This document shows, one piece after another, positions 10,620 to 21,585 of a stretch of DNA of 64,000 bases. Both the position numbers and the translations under genes were made by a program. Source of the DNA: Nannochloropsis salina CCMP1776 (Eukaryota > Sar > Eustigmatophyceae > Eustigmatales > Monodopsidaceae); the NCBI GenBank assembly GCA_004565275.1, contig SDOX01000020.1, positions 127,189 to 191,188 of the forward strand, given 5' to 3'. The notes below the pieces were generated by a model. The model ran no database searches and was not told the origin of the DNA. It saw only the letters and a program-made list of their open reading frames with translations. Every line of letters starts with the position of its first letter. The first letter of the stretch is position 1.

Positions 10620-11673
10620 CTAAGACTTCTCTTCACCTGCGACCGACCTGCGGCTTTGTCTATTAGCGCGGCTGCCTGCTTTTCTTGCGCGTTTACTTTC
10701 AGCTGCCTGCGCTTGCTCATGAAATTCTGGGAGTGCCAGCACCCTTCGATACCACGTTTCCATATGTGTTCCGTCGGGATGACATGTTTCATATGGGAAA
10801 GGGTGCTCAGGAAAGCAAAAGATGACAAGTCGAAGCAGGGTCTCAGCTGTCAAACCCCACACATCCCATTTATCTGCATGCCGAAATTTGTGCATCCGCC
10901 AGGCGCTAAACCAGTGCAAATCTTGACATGTGTGTTGGCCAGGTGATGGGGACATGACGAGGCTGAGCGGACAAGAAAATACCTCGGCAACCTCCTGTGA
11001 TTGACACCAAGAGGTGTAATAATACAAAGGGGAACAAGAAATTTGACACTATGGTAGTCATCCGAGTCCATTCCTCTCGCTCTTTCATCACCTCAGGGTT
11101 GGGCTGTGCGACGAAGTCAGGAGGTATAACAGCTACCACGGGTGTAACTTCGTAGAGATGAAGTGAGAGGGTCGGGGTCATTGTTCCTAGCACACGCACT
11201 ACCTCGGGTGGAAGTCCGACCTCCTCCCATGCTTCCCTCAGCGCTGCAGACACGACATCCTCCCCATCGTCTAGTTTCCCGCCAGGGAAACACACCTCTC
11301 CTGCATGAGCTCGCATGTGCGACGGTCGAACGGTCAGCAAGCAATGTATCTTGCCATCTTCTCGGTTTTCAAAAAGAGGTATAAGCACAGCAGCTTTGCA
11401 AAGCGTTACGGGACTAGTAGCACGACTCCTGTTATACGCCGTGGCATCATTTCTCACGAAGCTCCCACCAAAACTCGATGGAGTTGTAAGACTGGAAGCT
11501 GACGCTGGTGGACAAGATTGGACATTTTGTTGTGATTGTGCAGTGCCAACCTTCTGGGAAGCACAAACAAAGGCCTCGATCAGTGCATCCATCACGTTTG
11601 GCCTGTGAGCTACTTCGTATCGTGTAGGGAGAGAGCGAGGAAAGATGACCGTAGTGAAAGGGCTAGCAAGCAT
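10620..11673 (-). CDS. Nudix hydrolase of the CoA pyrophosphatase type (NUDT7/NUDT8/PCD1-like)
   Basis: Two exons: 11673-11092 and 10994-10620 (donor GTGATG, acceptor TCACAG, phase 0), 318 residues. The Nudix box at residues 132-154 is complete: G, five residues, E, seven residues, R-E-A-W-E-E-V-G-L. Just before it is the extended [20 protein letters not shown] signature typical of CoA pyrophosphatases. The splice joins NPE to [10 protein letters not shown], and [14 protein letters not shown] near the C terminus also matches the family. These enzymes cleave CoA or acyl-CoA to 3',5'-ADP and phosphopantetheine. The first in-frame ATG (11673) gives a basic, Ser/Thr-rich N terminus that could be a mitochondrial presequence, so a NUDT8-like location is possible. 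There is no clear C-terminal peroxisome signal: the last residues are EEKS. Residues about 45-90 are low complexity. Confidence 0.82.
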
Positions 11674-12054
11674 ATGGAAGGCTGTATCACCCCAAACCTC
11701 ACCCGTCCAGAGCACAGATTGCGATCACTATTTCCATGGGATTATCGAAATGAAATACACTCAAGCAAGAAGTACTGAATACCTGTTAAGCGGGGTCGCA
11801 CAAGTTAATTGAGTTCGGTGGCTTGCACGCAGGGTCTCGAGTGTGTGAGTCACGGGATGCAGCGACCCGAAGGAGGGACACAAGGATACCAAGGCCACGT
11901 CCATGTATAAAGCCGTAGGCCTTCCTTGCCCCCGGAGTTAAAGCAAACGTTTCTGATTATCTCATATTTTCCTATTCACACTGCAGGGAGCGAGACAATT
12001 GTTGAGTTCGCTTTTGGGCTGACGAGGAGTTCAGGGGTCGGGGAAGCATTAGCC
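11674..12054. other. divergent intergenic region
   Basis: About 380 bases between the Nudix gene (-) and the SOUL gene (+). It is likely to hold both promoters. The SOUL frame is open upstream of its first ATG, so a 5' exon could end here. Nothing else was recognised. Confidence 0.5.
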
Positions 12055-13383
12055 ATGCCCAGACAGCATGGAAGCTCCGCCACACTTGCGCGCTTTGTCA
12101 TCCTGTTGATTATCCCATATGAGGTTCAGGGATTCATTACGGCACCTATGGATGGCCATGGATTTTGTGCCCATCGTCAGGACCCTTATTCCTATTTCCT
12201 CCCCCCCTCCTGCTGTTCCCCTTCCTCCCGCCATCCCCTCATCACTTTCCTGTCATCTTCTTCTTCCTCGTCCTCTGCGTCTTCTTCACCTTCTTCATCT
12301 TTTCCCACTGCATCTTCATCATCTCCTACTTCTGGAGACGAAGCGTTCCACAAAAAAAAAGACAACCTAAAAAAGACACTTCGGAGAGAATACGCCTCTT
12401 TCTTCGCACCCATGGAGAGAGACATGTACCGGCCAGATGTCGAGTTCGTTGATCCTCTCACAAGATTGCGGGGCGTTGATTCATATCAACGAAATGTGGA
12501 CATGCTGGGCTCACGCACCCTCTTGGGTGGAATCCTCTTCAGCGACGCTGGTATCGTGCTGCATAATATCGAGGATCTGGGACCTCGCAAATTATTAACG
12601 CGCTGGACCTTGCGTTTGCGTGCTAAGGTGCTACCTTGGGGGCCAATGGCGCGCTTTACAGGTGTCTCTTTGTATGATCTAGACGAGCAGGCGCGCGTGG
12701 TGAGGCAGACGGACTACTGGGACAGCATCAACCTTGTGGAAGGGGAGTATCGGCCAGCGCCTCTGCTGACAGGCCTCAAGGACTTCTTAAAGCAGCTGAC
12801 ACCGGGTGCGGGGGGAGCTCAACAGGCTATGAATGCGGAACTTCCTTTCGAGCTACTGCGTCGGGCACCTGAGTACGAGGTAAGGAGATACCCGGCCTTT
12901 GAGGCAGTCGAGACAAACTACAACACACGCCCTGAAGGCTATGACCGCCTAGGTACATATGCGTCGGGATGGAATGTCGAAAATCGTAAATTCAAGCCTT
13001 TTAGTCCATCTATCATGCGCATCGACAAGAACGAGAAAGACAAGACCATGATGTGGCCCGTGGGGTTTAGCAACGAAGACCTGGATCAGGTGGGGGGCGT
13101 GGCGTCGTCACAGGCCATACCCGCTCCTGCCGATGAAATCATCCGCCGTACCAGCGTACCTGTTCAGGTTGTTGCGGTGCTGCGGTTTGAGATGCCGGCC
13201 ACAGCGCCCGTAGTGAAGTATTATGCGAGCAGGCTGGTCGAGCTTCTTGCTGCCGACGAGCTAGTTCCCACCCCAGCAGCAGCGCAAACATACACTCTCT
13301 GTCAGTATGATGCCATATTTTCCGTTGGCACTCGCCGAAATGAGGTATGGGCCGTGCTGGAGAAGCATGATTGGCAAATTTGA
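12055..13383 (+). CDS. plastid-targeted DUF2358-SOUL haem-binding protein
   Basis: 442 residues in one exon. The start chosen (12055) yields a clean signal peptide: a short basic leader, then ARFVILLIIPYEV, then QGFITAP. The Phe after the likely cleavage site resembles the ASAFAP motif used for plastid import in stramenopiles. A transit-like region rich in Ser follows (about 65-92). The mature part has a DUF2358 (SnoaL-like) domain at about 108-232 (RREYASFFAPM, VEFVDPLTRLRG, TDYWDSINLVEG) and a SOUL domain at about 250-440 (PEYEVRRYPAFEAVET, FKPFSPSIMRI, IIRRTSVPVQVVAVLRFEM). Arabidopsis has the same two-domain order in a chloroplast SOUL protein, as I recall. SOUL proteins bind haem or other tetrapyrroles; a role in plastid tetrapyrrole handling is inference. 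The frame is open for 43 codons upstream without an ATG. Confidence 0.85.
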   Translation: MPRQHGSSATLARFVILLIIPYEVQGFITAPMDGHGFCAHRQDPYSYFLPPSCCSPSSRHPLITFLSSSSSSSSASSSPSSSFPTASSSSPTSGDEAFHKKKDNLKKTLRREYASFFAPMERDMYRPDVEFVDPLTRLRGVDSYQRNVDMLGSRTLLGGILFSDAGIVLHNIEDLGPRKLLTRWTLRLRAKVLPWGPMARFTGVSLYDLDEQARVVRQTDYWDSINLVEGEYRPAPLLTGLKDFLKQLTPGAGGAQQAMNAELPFELLRRAPEYEVRRYPAFEAVETNYNTRPEGYDRLGTYASGWNVENRKFKPFSPSIMRIDKNEKDKTMMWPVGFSNEDLDQVGGVASSQAIPAPADEIIRRTSVPVQVVAVLRFEMPATAPVVKYYASRLVELLAADELVPTPAAAQTYTLCQYDAIFSVGTRRNEVWAVLEKHDWQI

Positions 13384-14603
13384 TGTCTGTGAGTGAAAGA
13401 AAAAAAGGAATATCTGTACGATCCTGTACTACTTTTCTTCTTTAGCAGTATTGGTCTGGAAAGATGCTTCGTTATTGCTTTTCTATTGTCACATCTGGAC
13501 CCAGGCCTTGCAGTGATAGACACCGCTCAGCGCGGCCCTGGAGTGTTGGGTGGAGAAGGCTACCGGATGCGGTATGCACCCAGGCGTCTCGCTCAGAGCC
13601 CAAAATGGACCACTAGTGGAGCACCAGCATCTGTGCCCCTCACCGAAAGGTACCTTTAGTCCAGTCAGGCCCAGACTTCATGTCGCCTGACTTCCTCTCC
13701 ATGCGAAACATCTCTGTTCGCCCCTACGGTGAATGACTCTCCTAGAGATTACGTGGCCCCCACGAGCACGAGGTAACGTGAGATGTGCCTGGCCTCGACC
13801 CCCTTTAAAATTTGATTCTCCTGTTTCCAGCGATCAGGTGAAAGAAAATATGTCTTGTTTGAAAAATAATCAATACAGCGGCTGACAACCTTTATGCATG
13901 ACTTGTATCGATACACCATGTACGACGTAGTAGAATAGAGTTTTCTATCTTATGCGAAATTGAAGAAGCACGGCTCGACGATGGGAAACTTATAAATGTG
14001 TACTTTTACTAGTAGCCCGTCAGATACATGTGCAAAAGTTATCAATACGCTATTCTACACATCTGAGAGCTTTTGGTAATCCAAACTTTTGCATAGTACA
14101 TACTACAAGGCATACTTTACTACGTGGGCAGCATCATTGCGGAGGCTGGCGACTTTTCATACATTGACACAATTTCCTAGCTTTCCAAGCGGTTATTAAA
14201 TGCGCAAGAAGGCACCTTTCTATTTTGACCCCTCTCTATTTCGAGTTTTTTAACACATATTGAGTACAGCATCATTATGCGGACTCAACTGTCCTTTACG
14301 TCTTCACCGATGTGGAGGGCTAGAAAACTTCAGAAACGTAGAGGAAAAATTAAAAATCTTGCAAGAAGAGGTTTAAAATGTAGAGATAGGCGTTTTCTCA
14401 CGCGTCAAAACTTCTCGTAACGCTGCCGAGAGCACAGGACCTTGGAGGGTGGCGGTCGGGCGGCCTGGCCTCGCTCGCTCGCTGCCCCCCTAGGAAAACT
14501 AGGAAAACGAAATTCCGTGCTCGCGTCCCTTTTTTGACTATCGTGTGCTACTAAATACACCACAGGCGCATCTGATTCGAATTGTGTCATAGCTATACTC
14601 TCA
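13384..14603. other. intergenic region
   Basis: About 1.2 kb between the SOUL gene and the C2-SPP gene, both plus strand. The first few hundred bases carry an 88-codon frame with no recognised domain. The rest is AT-rich. No RNA gene or repeat was recognised. Confidence 0.5.
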
Positions 14604-16509
14604 ATGGATGCTACCACGATGCCGCAGTCCCCCTCTGGCGACTGGCGGGTCTCCTTGCTTGAGGTGAAAGGCTTGGGAAGCACCGTCGACATGGTTGAGC
14701 TGCAGCTGGAGGGAAAGACGAGCACATTTGATGTCAAACCCCCCGCAGAGACTGGAGAAGGGGTGAGTTGTACCTACTATGAGGGATTGGATGCTGTTGT
14801 TGTAGTACAGTCGGTATAAGATAGACCTGGCGATTGAACATCTGAGCTCAACTCGGCACTTTCACGTCCTCTGCGTAACCCTCCCAGCCTCTCAAGGTGG
14901 CAAAGACTTTCTACCTGTACGGGCACGGACACGACCACACTACGCCCCTCACTATCACACTGAAGGTTTGTGATGGGTCCGTATGATCGGCATTTCTTGG
15001 ACTGGTTTTAACCCGTCTTGATGCTAACAAGTTGCTCGTCGAACCATCTTAACAGCAGGGAGATAGCACACTGTGCACGGCGAGTCTCCCCCACGACAAG
15101 GCGGAAACAACAGAGGATGTACGTATTCAGTTCAAACATTTCAAATTGCAACTTACAGGCTGGATTGATTAAGATGTTATTTCGGGTTTTGCGCTGGCCG
15201 TAAGCCTTGACTGACACTTTGAGGACATGATTAGCCCATTATCTTCAAAGGACTATGTTGATCGAATATGAATGCCCAAGATTGAAAGCTGATTTGTATT
15301 TCTTTCACAAATTTCTTATGGCAATTGCAAAAGTGGATCGTCTTGATGGATGCTGGCGGGAGAGCGGCTGGGAAGATACTGGTTCGCACGCAATGGGTTT
15401 CTAAAATCTACGTGACACCCACCAGCACAAACTACATACTACCAGCGGCCTATGTGTTGCTTTTTGGGCTCTGGTCGATGTCCAATGTGGTGCTGATTCC
15501 GGTCACCTTCAACCTGTTGGCGACATCCCTGGCGATCATCTACATCGGTTGTCACAGGTCGTTGCAGCTCCGAGACAAGGGTGCCATGTCTGACGAGGAC
15601 CAGCTCGAGACCATTTCAAAGGAGGATGCCTACAAGTTCCCGTTGATCGGATCGTGCGTGCTTTTCGGTCTTTACGCGGCTTTTAAATTCTTTGACAAGG
15701 ACTGGGTAAATTGGCTGCTTGCAGTTTACTTCTCCATCATTGGCGCCGCCATGCTGACGTGCACCTTTGAGCCCCCCGCCGCCTACGTTCTGCGATCCTC
15801 AGCTTTATACGGTGTGGGACCTTTTTCACTTCCACTTCTGGGCAAGATGGATTTGCGCTTCACGCAGGCCGAGCTGGCTGCAGGCGTAGTGGCAGTAGCG
15901 CTAGCCGGGTGTTGGTTCCAGTCGAAGCATTGGATGCTGAACAACGGCTTCGGTATCGCGTTTTGTATTCAAGGACTGGAGCGCATCTCTTTGGGATCTT
16001 ACAAAGTCGGCGCCATACTGCTGACTGGGCTTTTCTTTTATGACATTTTTTGGGTTTTTGGAACTGAAGTCATGGTTACCGTAGCCAAATCCTTCGATGC
16101 GCCCATCAAGCTTCTCTTTCCTCGCGTGCTAGCGACTGCTTCCACGAAGGCTCAGCACTCTATGCTCGGGCTCGGCGATATCGTGATTCCTGGCATATTC
16201 ATTGCCCTTCTCTTACGTTACGACGCGGAGCGCAAATGTGTATCGCCCCGCGCCAGTCCCTCCGCCGCCTTCTCCAAACCCTTTTTCCATGTGTGCTTTC
16301 TGGCGTACGGCCTAGGCCTAGGGACGACCATATTCGTCATGAACTACTTCAAAGCAGCTCAACCCGCCCTACTCTACTTGGTGCCCGCTTGTCTTCTTTC
16401 CTCGTTCGGGACAGCCCTCGCCCTGAAGGAATTTAAGGCGTTACTTGCTTACAATGAAGAAGAGGACGAACATGCTTCGGTAAAGAATGAGGACAAAAAA
16501 AATGATTGA
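14604..16509 (+). CDS. signal peptide peptidase (presenilin-type protease) with an N-terminal C2-like domain
   Basis: An intramembrane aspartyl protease that cuts signal-peptide remnants and type II membrane proteins in the ER. Four exons, all phase 0: 14604-14762, 14888-14965, 15056-15118 and 15334-16509, totalling 491 residues. Residues about 101-491 match SPP: IIYIGCHRSL (first core helix), the first catalytic Asp in YD (336-337), the second in GLGD (379-382) and the PAL motif (444-446). The protein ends KKND, a dilysine ER-retrieval signal. Residues 13-123, coded by the three small exons plus the start of exon 4, read as a C2-type beta sandwich: WRVSLLEVKGLG, DMVELQLEGK, KTFYLYGH, PLTITLK, then WIVLMD and AGKILVRTQW as the last strands. 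The usual calcium-binding Asp residues are largely absent. SPP could alternatively start alone at the ATG at 15346, but all exon phases agree and the C2 strands run across the last junction, which favours one protein. Confidence 0.8.
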
Positions 16510-16913
16510 GGGACGAGCAGAAATGTAGCGCAATACAAGAGCAGGAGAAGTGTCCCTCACAAAGCATGCGCCCGTGAAGCACCTCGATACACCTGCATCT
16601 CAATGACTGCTATGTCGAAGGGTAGGCCCTGTAAAAGGGGTGCACGGGATGTTGCAACATTTGATACCTTCCGGAGTAAAAACAACCAAGTTTTGCAAAG
16701 AGTAGAAACCTAAAAAGGCTTGTGGCGGACTGGAATAACAAAGAATAAGGAGGAGTTATTCATCTAGCGTGCCCTCGCCGTGAGAAAGGGTGGTACACAG
16801 GATTCTTTTCAAGAAGCATTGCCTTTAAGATCCTGTATGCTTGTAGTGTAGAACCATTTTCCTCATCTTCCGTGGTGTTGCATGACACGAAGGCATAAAT
16901 GGCTTTGCATCTT
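16510..16913. other. intergenic region between convergent genes
   Basis: About 400 bases between the 3' ends of the C2-SPP gene and the myosin gene. No credible frame, repeat or RNA gene seen. Confidence 0.55.
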
Positions 16914-19900
16914 TCAGCCATGTCCTTCTCCTTTGACCAGCGCACCAAACGCACTGAATAATTTAGATGCTCGGCTCATGGCACTGCCGTCCTCCAAGGC
17001 TCCAGTGAGTGCGGAGGATGAAATACCTCCAATAAGGCTAGAGCGCGAAGCAACATTATCTCGGACGTCCATATGACAGGTGTACCGCATCTCAACAAGC
17101 TCTTGAATCAACTCTGGGTCCACGATCCCGACCCTTTTTTGCACGAGATTGATCATAGTCTCCATGGTACGATCCTGTTTGATCCGCATTTGCACCTCCA
17201 GCTCGTACATCTGTATCTTTCCAGCTAGCTCTTCCCTCGCCCGGCGCATCTGGCTTTCCAATTTTTCTTGTTGTTGTCTTATTTCTTCTCTGACGCGTTG
17301 TAAACTTCGAATCGACTCCGACTCGAGCCTACGGACCTCCTCCACTGCCTGCTCCCGCTCCCGCATGAGCCTTTTATTGACGCGTTGCAGGTTTGAAGCA
17401 TGCTGGTGCAGAGCCGTGAAGGAAAGACCCGCCGCGGCATGGGCGTCTTTCACACGTTGGTTCTCCGCGCGGAGTCCCTCAACCTCCTTCCTGTACGTCT
17501 CCATCACTTCTTTGAGATGCAAATACTTTCCTCTATCAGTGAGGACTTTTCTTCTTAGCTGTTCAAGAAGTTGCCCTTGTTCTTCAGACAAAGTGCTGAT
17601 GGATTTATCGAGAACATCTCCTCCTTGGCCAGGCGTGGCTGCTTCAAGCTCGCTTTCACAATTTGTGTTTTTCTGAACAGAACCAGAGGGATTCTGGCCC
17701 GCTTCGCTCAACTTTTCCTCCGCCTTTCGACGTGCTTCACTTTCCTCTTCCAGGCGGCGCTTAAGCGCTTCCAGCTGATTTTCAAGCTTGGCTTGCTCTT
17801 TTGCTTCACTAAGCATTAGCTTGTATGTGCTCAGCGCCTGATGGCGGCGAGAATGCGCTTGTAAGCGGACCATACCTGCGCGCATTTTCCTGAAACGGGT
17901 TAATTGAAGGTAACGCCGGATCGCAGTCTGCAATTTGGTAGCGCAAGAATTTACGCGGCGAGCATGCACGACTTTAGCGGCCTGCTTTCGCCGCCAAATA
18001 GCCTGAACTTCGGTGACTTGGGCTCTCGTCCGGCAAAAAGAAACACGCTGTCGCCGTGCCCGCACGGCGCTTTGTAAGGTAATAGTGTGAGCACGCAGCC
18101 GGCGAAAAGCCTGTGCTTGTCGTACGCCCCGTATGTAGCGTTGGACGGTAGTGGCTTGTCTATTGAGAATATGCAGACGCGCCTCTTCGAGGCCTTCCAG
18201 TGTCCCCTTTGTGAAGTAGACAGCGGTTCTTCCGATCTCCCATTTTGGTCGTGTACAAATCAAATTGCCGGTTGTTACATCAGGAGTATTAGATGGAGCG
18301 AATGTACGCACAGACGTCAATGGGAGTAGTTTTTGCAAGAGTCTGGTAGTCTTCATCGCGAGATCGCCTTCGCGTAGCTTTCTAGTTAGGTGAGGTGCCA
18401 GCAGCCCAAAGCGTTGAACAAAGTCCGAGTGAGGAATCCGATTAGGATAAGCAGATCTCGATATCCGGATGGCTTCAAGTACACCCGCGTACCGAAGTTG
18501 ATTAAGTACCATCCGGGGTTCCATGACTCCAGCGCACTTGCCCTGATTAGGCTTGATGCAGCGGATGTATTGGACCCGTGTGGCAGCCACCGTTTCCATA
18601 AGATCCTGCAGCTGGCGTTTAAATTTAGTCGCAACAGTTTCAGCTGCAATATTCCTTCTGGCCCTTATAGGCACTGAAATAGCATATTTATTACCATACA
18701 TCTTGAGTTCGGAGTTTGTGTCGGAAGTCGTTCCTTTCTTTTCAGCGCTATCCGTAATTGGAGGGGTCACCGTGCCATGACTGCCTTTGCGCGACTGATC
18801 ACACGGGAAAAGAGCCTGGATCAAAGGCTTTCGACTCGTCTCCAGCACTTCGCTCAAATCGTTGAGCAATGTGTCACGGTTGCGAGCCACGAAACCCGCC
18901 GCCGTGTACTTGACAGGCCCAGCATAATGATGCACCATGAAGTCCAAAGGGTTGAGGCGGTCTCGCTGCAGGTGCGGGTGCTCGGCATGCAAAGCGGTGA
19001 GTTTGGAGGTGAATGCAGTGTCTGTACCTTTAGCCAACATACACTCTTCATTCAGGATAGTGATCAGACCCATGCGGCCCTCGATTAATTCAAGGACAGG
19101 GGCGTTGTCGCTAAACTCGACGAACTCCCACGTGATCCCCTCTTCTTCGTACTCCTGCTGCACGCTCTTGAAGACGTCGGCAACATATCGTTGCTGTAGC
19201 CTCTCATTGCAGAAGTTTATGCACAGCTATAGGCGTGTAAGGATATTTTGTACGTGAAACGGGGCGACAGGACTGAATTCAACAAGAGGTTTACAAGCAA
19301 ATCGTTGAGGCATGCACGACCAAAAATTCAAAACACCCAACTTCGTTCGACCATGGCATATCCTACCTGCTCGAACCGGTTTACATCGAAGGACTCAAAG
19401 CCAAAAATATCCAGTAGACCTAGCATGCACATTGAAGAGGATGGAGCAGACTGTACTTTGTTATCGGTATCTTGACAGGTGCTAGCGTTGATACGACCGA
19501 CCAGCCAGGTAAAAATACGAGCATACAACTCCTTTGCAAGGGCGTCTCGGGCGTCCACTGCCTGCGCATGCGTCATGGGTACAACATAGTTCTCATGGCG
19601 AGTCTTGACAGAGCGGTAGCACAAAGCCTGTTCCAAAGCTGTTGTCCCATCCTCATCGCTAAGACCTTCACCCAATCGCCCTAGAAGAAGAGCAGCAGCA
19701 CGCCTGAGAGCACCGATATCTCCCATGTCCATGTCCTTTATTCGTGCCTCCTCACTCCCACTAGCCCCTTCTTCTCCCACAAAGTGAATTTCTCCCAAGT
19801 ACAAGATTCCCGCCAGGAGACCCCACAACTCCTCTTGCTCCTCCGTGTTCACGCCTATAAGCGAGAGGGCATCGGCCGTTGCTGTGAACCTATTTGCGTC

Positions 19901-20947
19901 CGAAACGCCTTCGATCACAGTCGTATCGCTGCCCCCATGGTCACACATCGTGTAATTAAAATTGGTAACTTTTTTTCCAGATAACATCACTTTCGCCTTG
20001 ATCGTCTCCGGGGCGGCAAGCAGCTGATAAAAAATATGGAAGGTCCGCTCTCCGCGAGAGTGATGGGCTACTCGGGATTTTTCCAGGAGGTAAGTAATGC
20101 ATTCAGAACCCACAAGCGAAGGCCTTTGCATCGACGAGTAGCGGAATTGAAGCTGAGTAAACTTACCAAAGCGGCTGGAGTTGTCGTTTTTCACGGTCTG
20201 AGCGTTTCCGAACGATTCAAGCAAGGGATTGGACTCTAAAACCTTTGTCACAGTGCTCTTGGCATTATTTGTACCTTTTGCAGCGACATCTTTTTCACCA
20301 CGGTCGGTCACTTCCGCAATAAAAGCTAAAAATGACATGAGCTGCTTGCACACTTCAGTTTTACCGGCCCCAGACTCGCCGGAGACGAGAATGCTTTGGT
20401 TCTGTCCCAAGCCACCATTAAGCCCGCCAGTGAGGCCCCGGTACGCCGAGGCGCTTATAGCGTAGATATGAGGGGCAAGTTCTGCAGCTGTAGTCGCCAG
20501 TGCATAAGTCTCTTTGATGGATTCGCAGTATAGGTCCTCTAGCATTTCATAAGGATTCACAGAGATGCAAATCTCTCCTGAGTACGTGTAAGGTTGCTTG
20601 GCAAGAAAGCGCTTCCGAAGGTTAAATAGTAATGCCGGTGGGTGCAAAAATCCCAAACTACATAGATCCTCGACTCCAAAGACCGGAAGATGTAGGTTCT
20701 GCAAAGGAAGTGGTGTAGCTGCGGCAACAGTTTTGTCCCTGCTGGTGTCACCGTACCCCTCATGCCATGCCTTTAGATCAGGGTGCGTTAGGTCGACACG
20801 CCGTACTTCGCCACCAGCAACTCCCAAATTGTCATCAGCCTCAATGATAACTTCCGCTTCTTGCGCTTCGCTACGAATGTTAAGCAAGGTAGCCTGAAGC
20901 CAGCCATGCAATTCATCTACGACGAAAACTTTGCTACCAACCTCCAT
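16914..20947 (-). CDS. unconventional myosin heavy chain
   Basis: An actin-based motor, 1,297 residues. Exon 1 is 20947-19367 and exon 2 is 19226-16914 (donor GTAGGA, acceptor CTATAG, phase 0). The splice joins NRFEQ to LCINFCNERLQQ, a conserved myosin stretch. The head contains an SH3-like N terminus (MEVGSKVFVVDELHGWL), P-loop GESGAGKT (190-197), switch I NDNSSRFGKF (254-263), switch II DIFGFESF (about 513-520) and YIRCIKPN near 747-754. About five IQ-like motifs at 884-998 (for example TTVQRYIRGVRQ, ITLQSAVRARRQR, VRLQAHSRR) should bind calmodulin-like light chains. Coiled coil follows (about 1000-1090 and 1100-1230), so it may be a dimer. No cargo domain such as DIL, FYVE or MyTH4 was recognised in the short C terminus. 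The start is the first ATG of the open frame; a few codons are open upstream. The class was not assigned. Confidence 0.92.
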
Positions 20948-21585
20948 CGCTGATATACTTTCCACGACACCTGCTGGCGTTTTAGAAGTCGCAAGGTGAG
21001 TGTGTCCATTTAAGGGTCAAACGATTGTTTCACAAAATCTTTGTGTCGTAGGGATGAAAGATGGAAATTGACTTCATGTCCTTGTGCAGCACTGATCGAC
21101 AGTAGTACCACCAACCTCCTCACCCCCTGCGACTCGGAGCCGACGCGCGACGGCCCAAGACGTCGCACCTACGACGCAACATGCAACAGCGTCTTCCCTA
21201 GGGCTGGTCAACTTACGAAAAAAGTGCGGACTAGGGAGATGAATATTCTATAGATGCCTAAGTCGTGCGGATGGAGTCCAAAATATGTTTATTTTTTGTA
21301 AAAAATAACCTGTTGTCTCCCTGAAAACCATCGGCGAGCCAGGTCACGCTAGCTGCACTTTTCCTACAGCACCAAACATTTATCTCGCAAATACAATAAC
21401 CATGACACACAGGATGATTGGTGGTGCATCACGTTTTCATTGAGGAGATCTTTTCTGAGTCGACCAAAATCTGGAGAAACTGTCCGAGGCTCGACTATGT
21501 GTGGAGCTTCTAAAGTCTAGCGCCGTCTACTCACAAATAATTCAAGTCCAGGGCGGGGGCACCACAACTTGATACCGCAGTGGGA
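20948..21585. other. divergent intergenic region between myosin and SZT2
   Basis: About 640 bases head to head between the two largest genes, presumably holding both promoters. The SZT2 frame is open from 21541, but the first ATG is at 21586. Nothing else was recognised. Confidence 0.5.
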
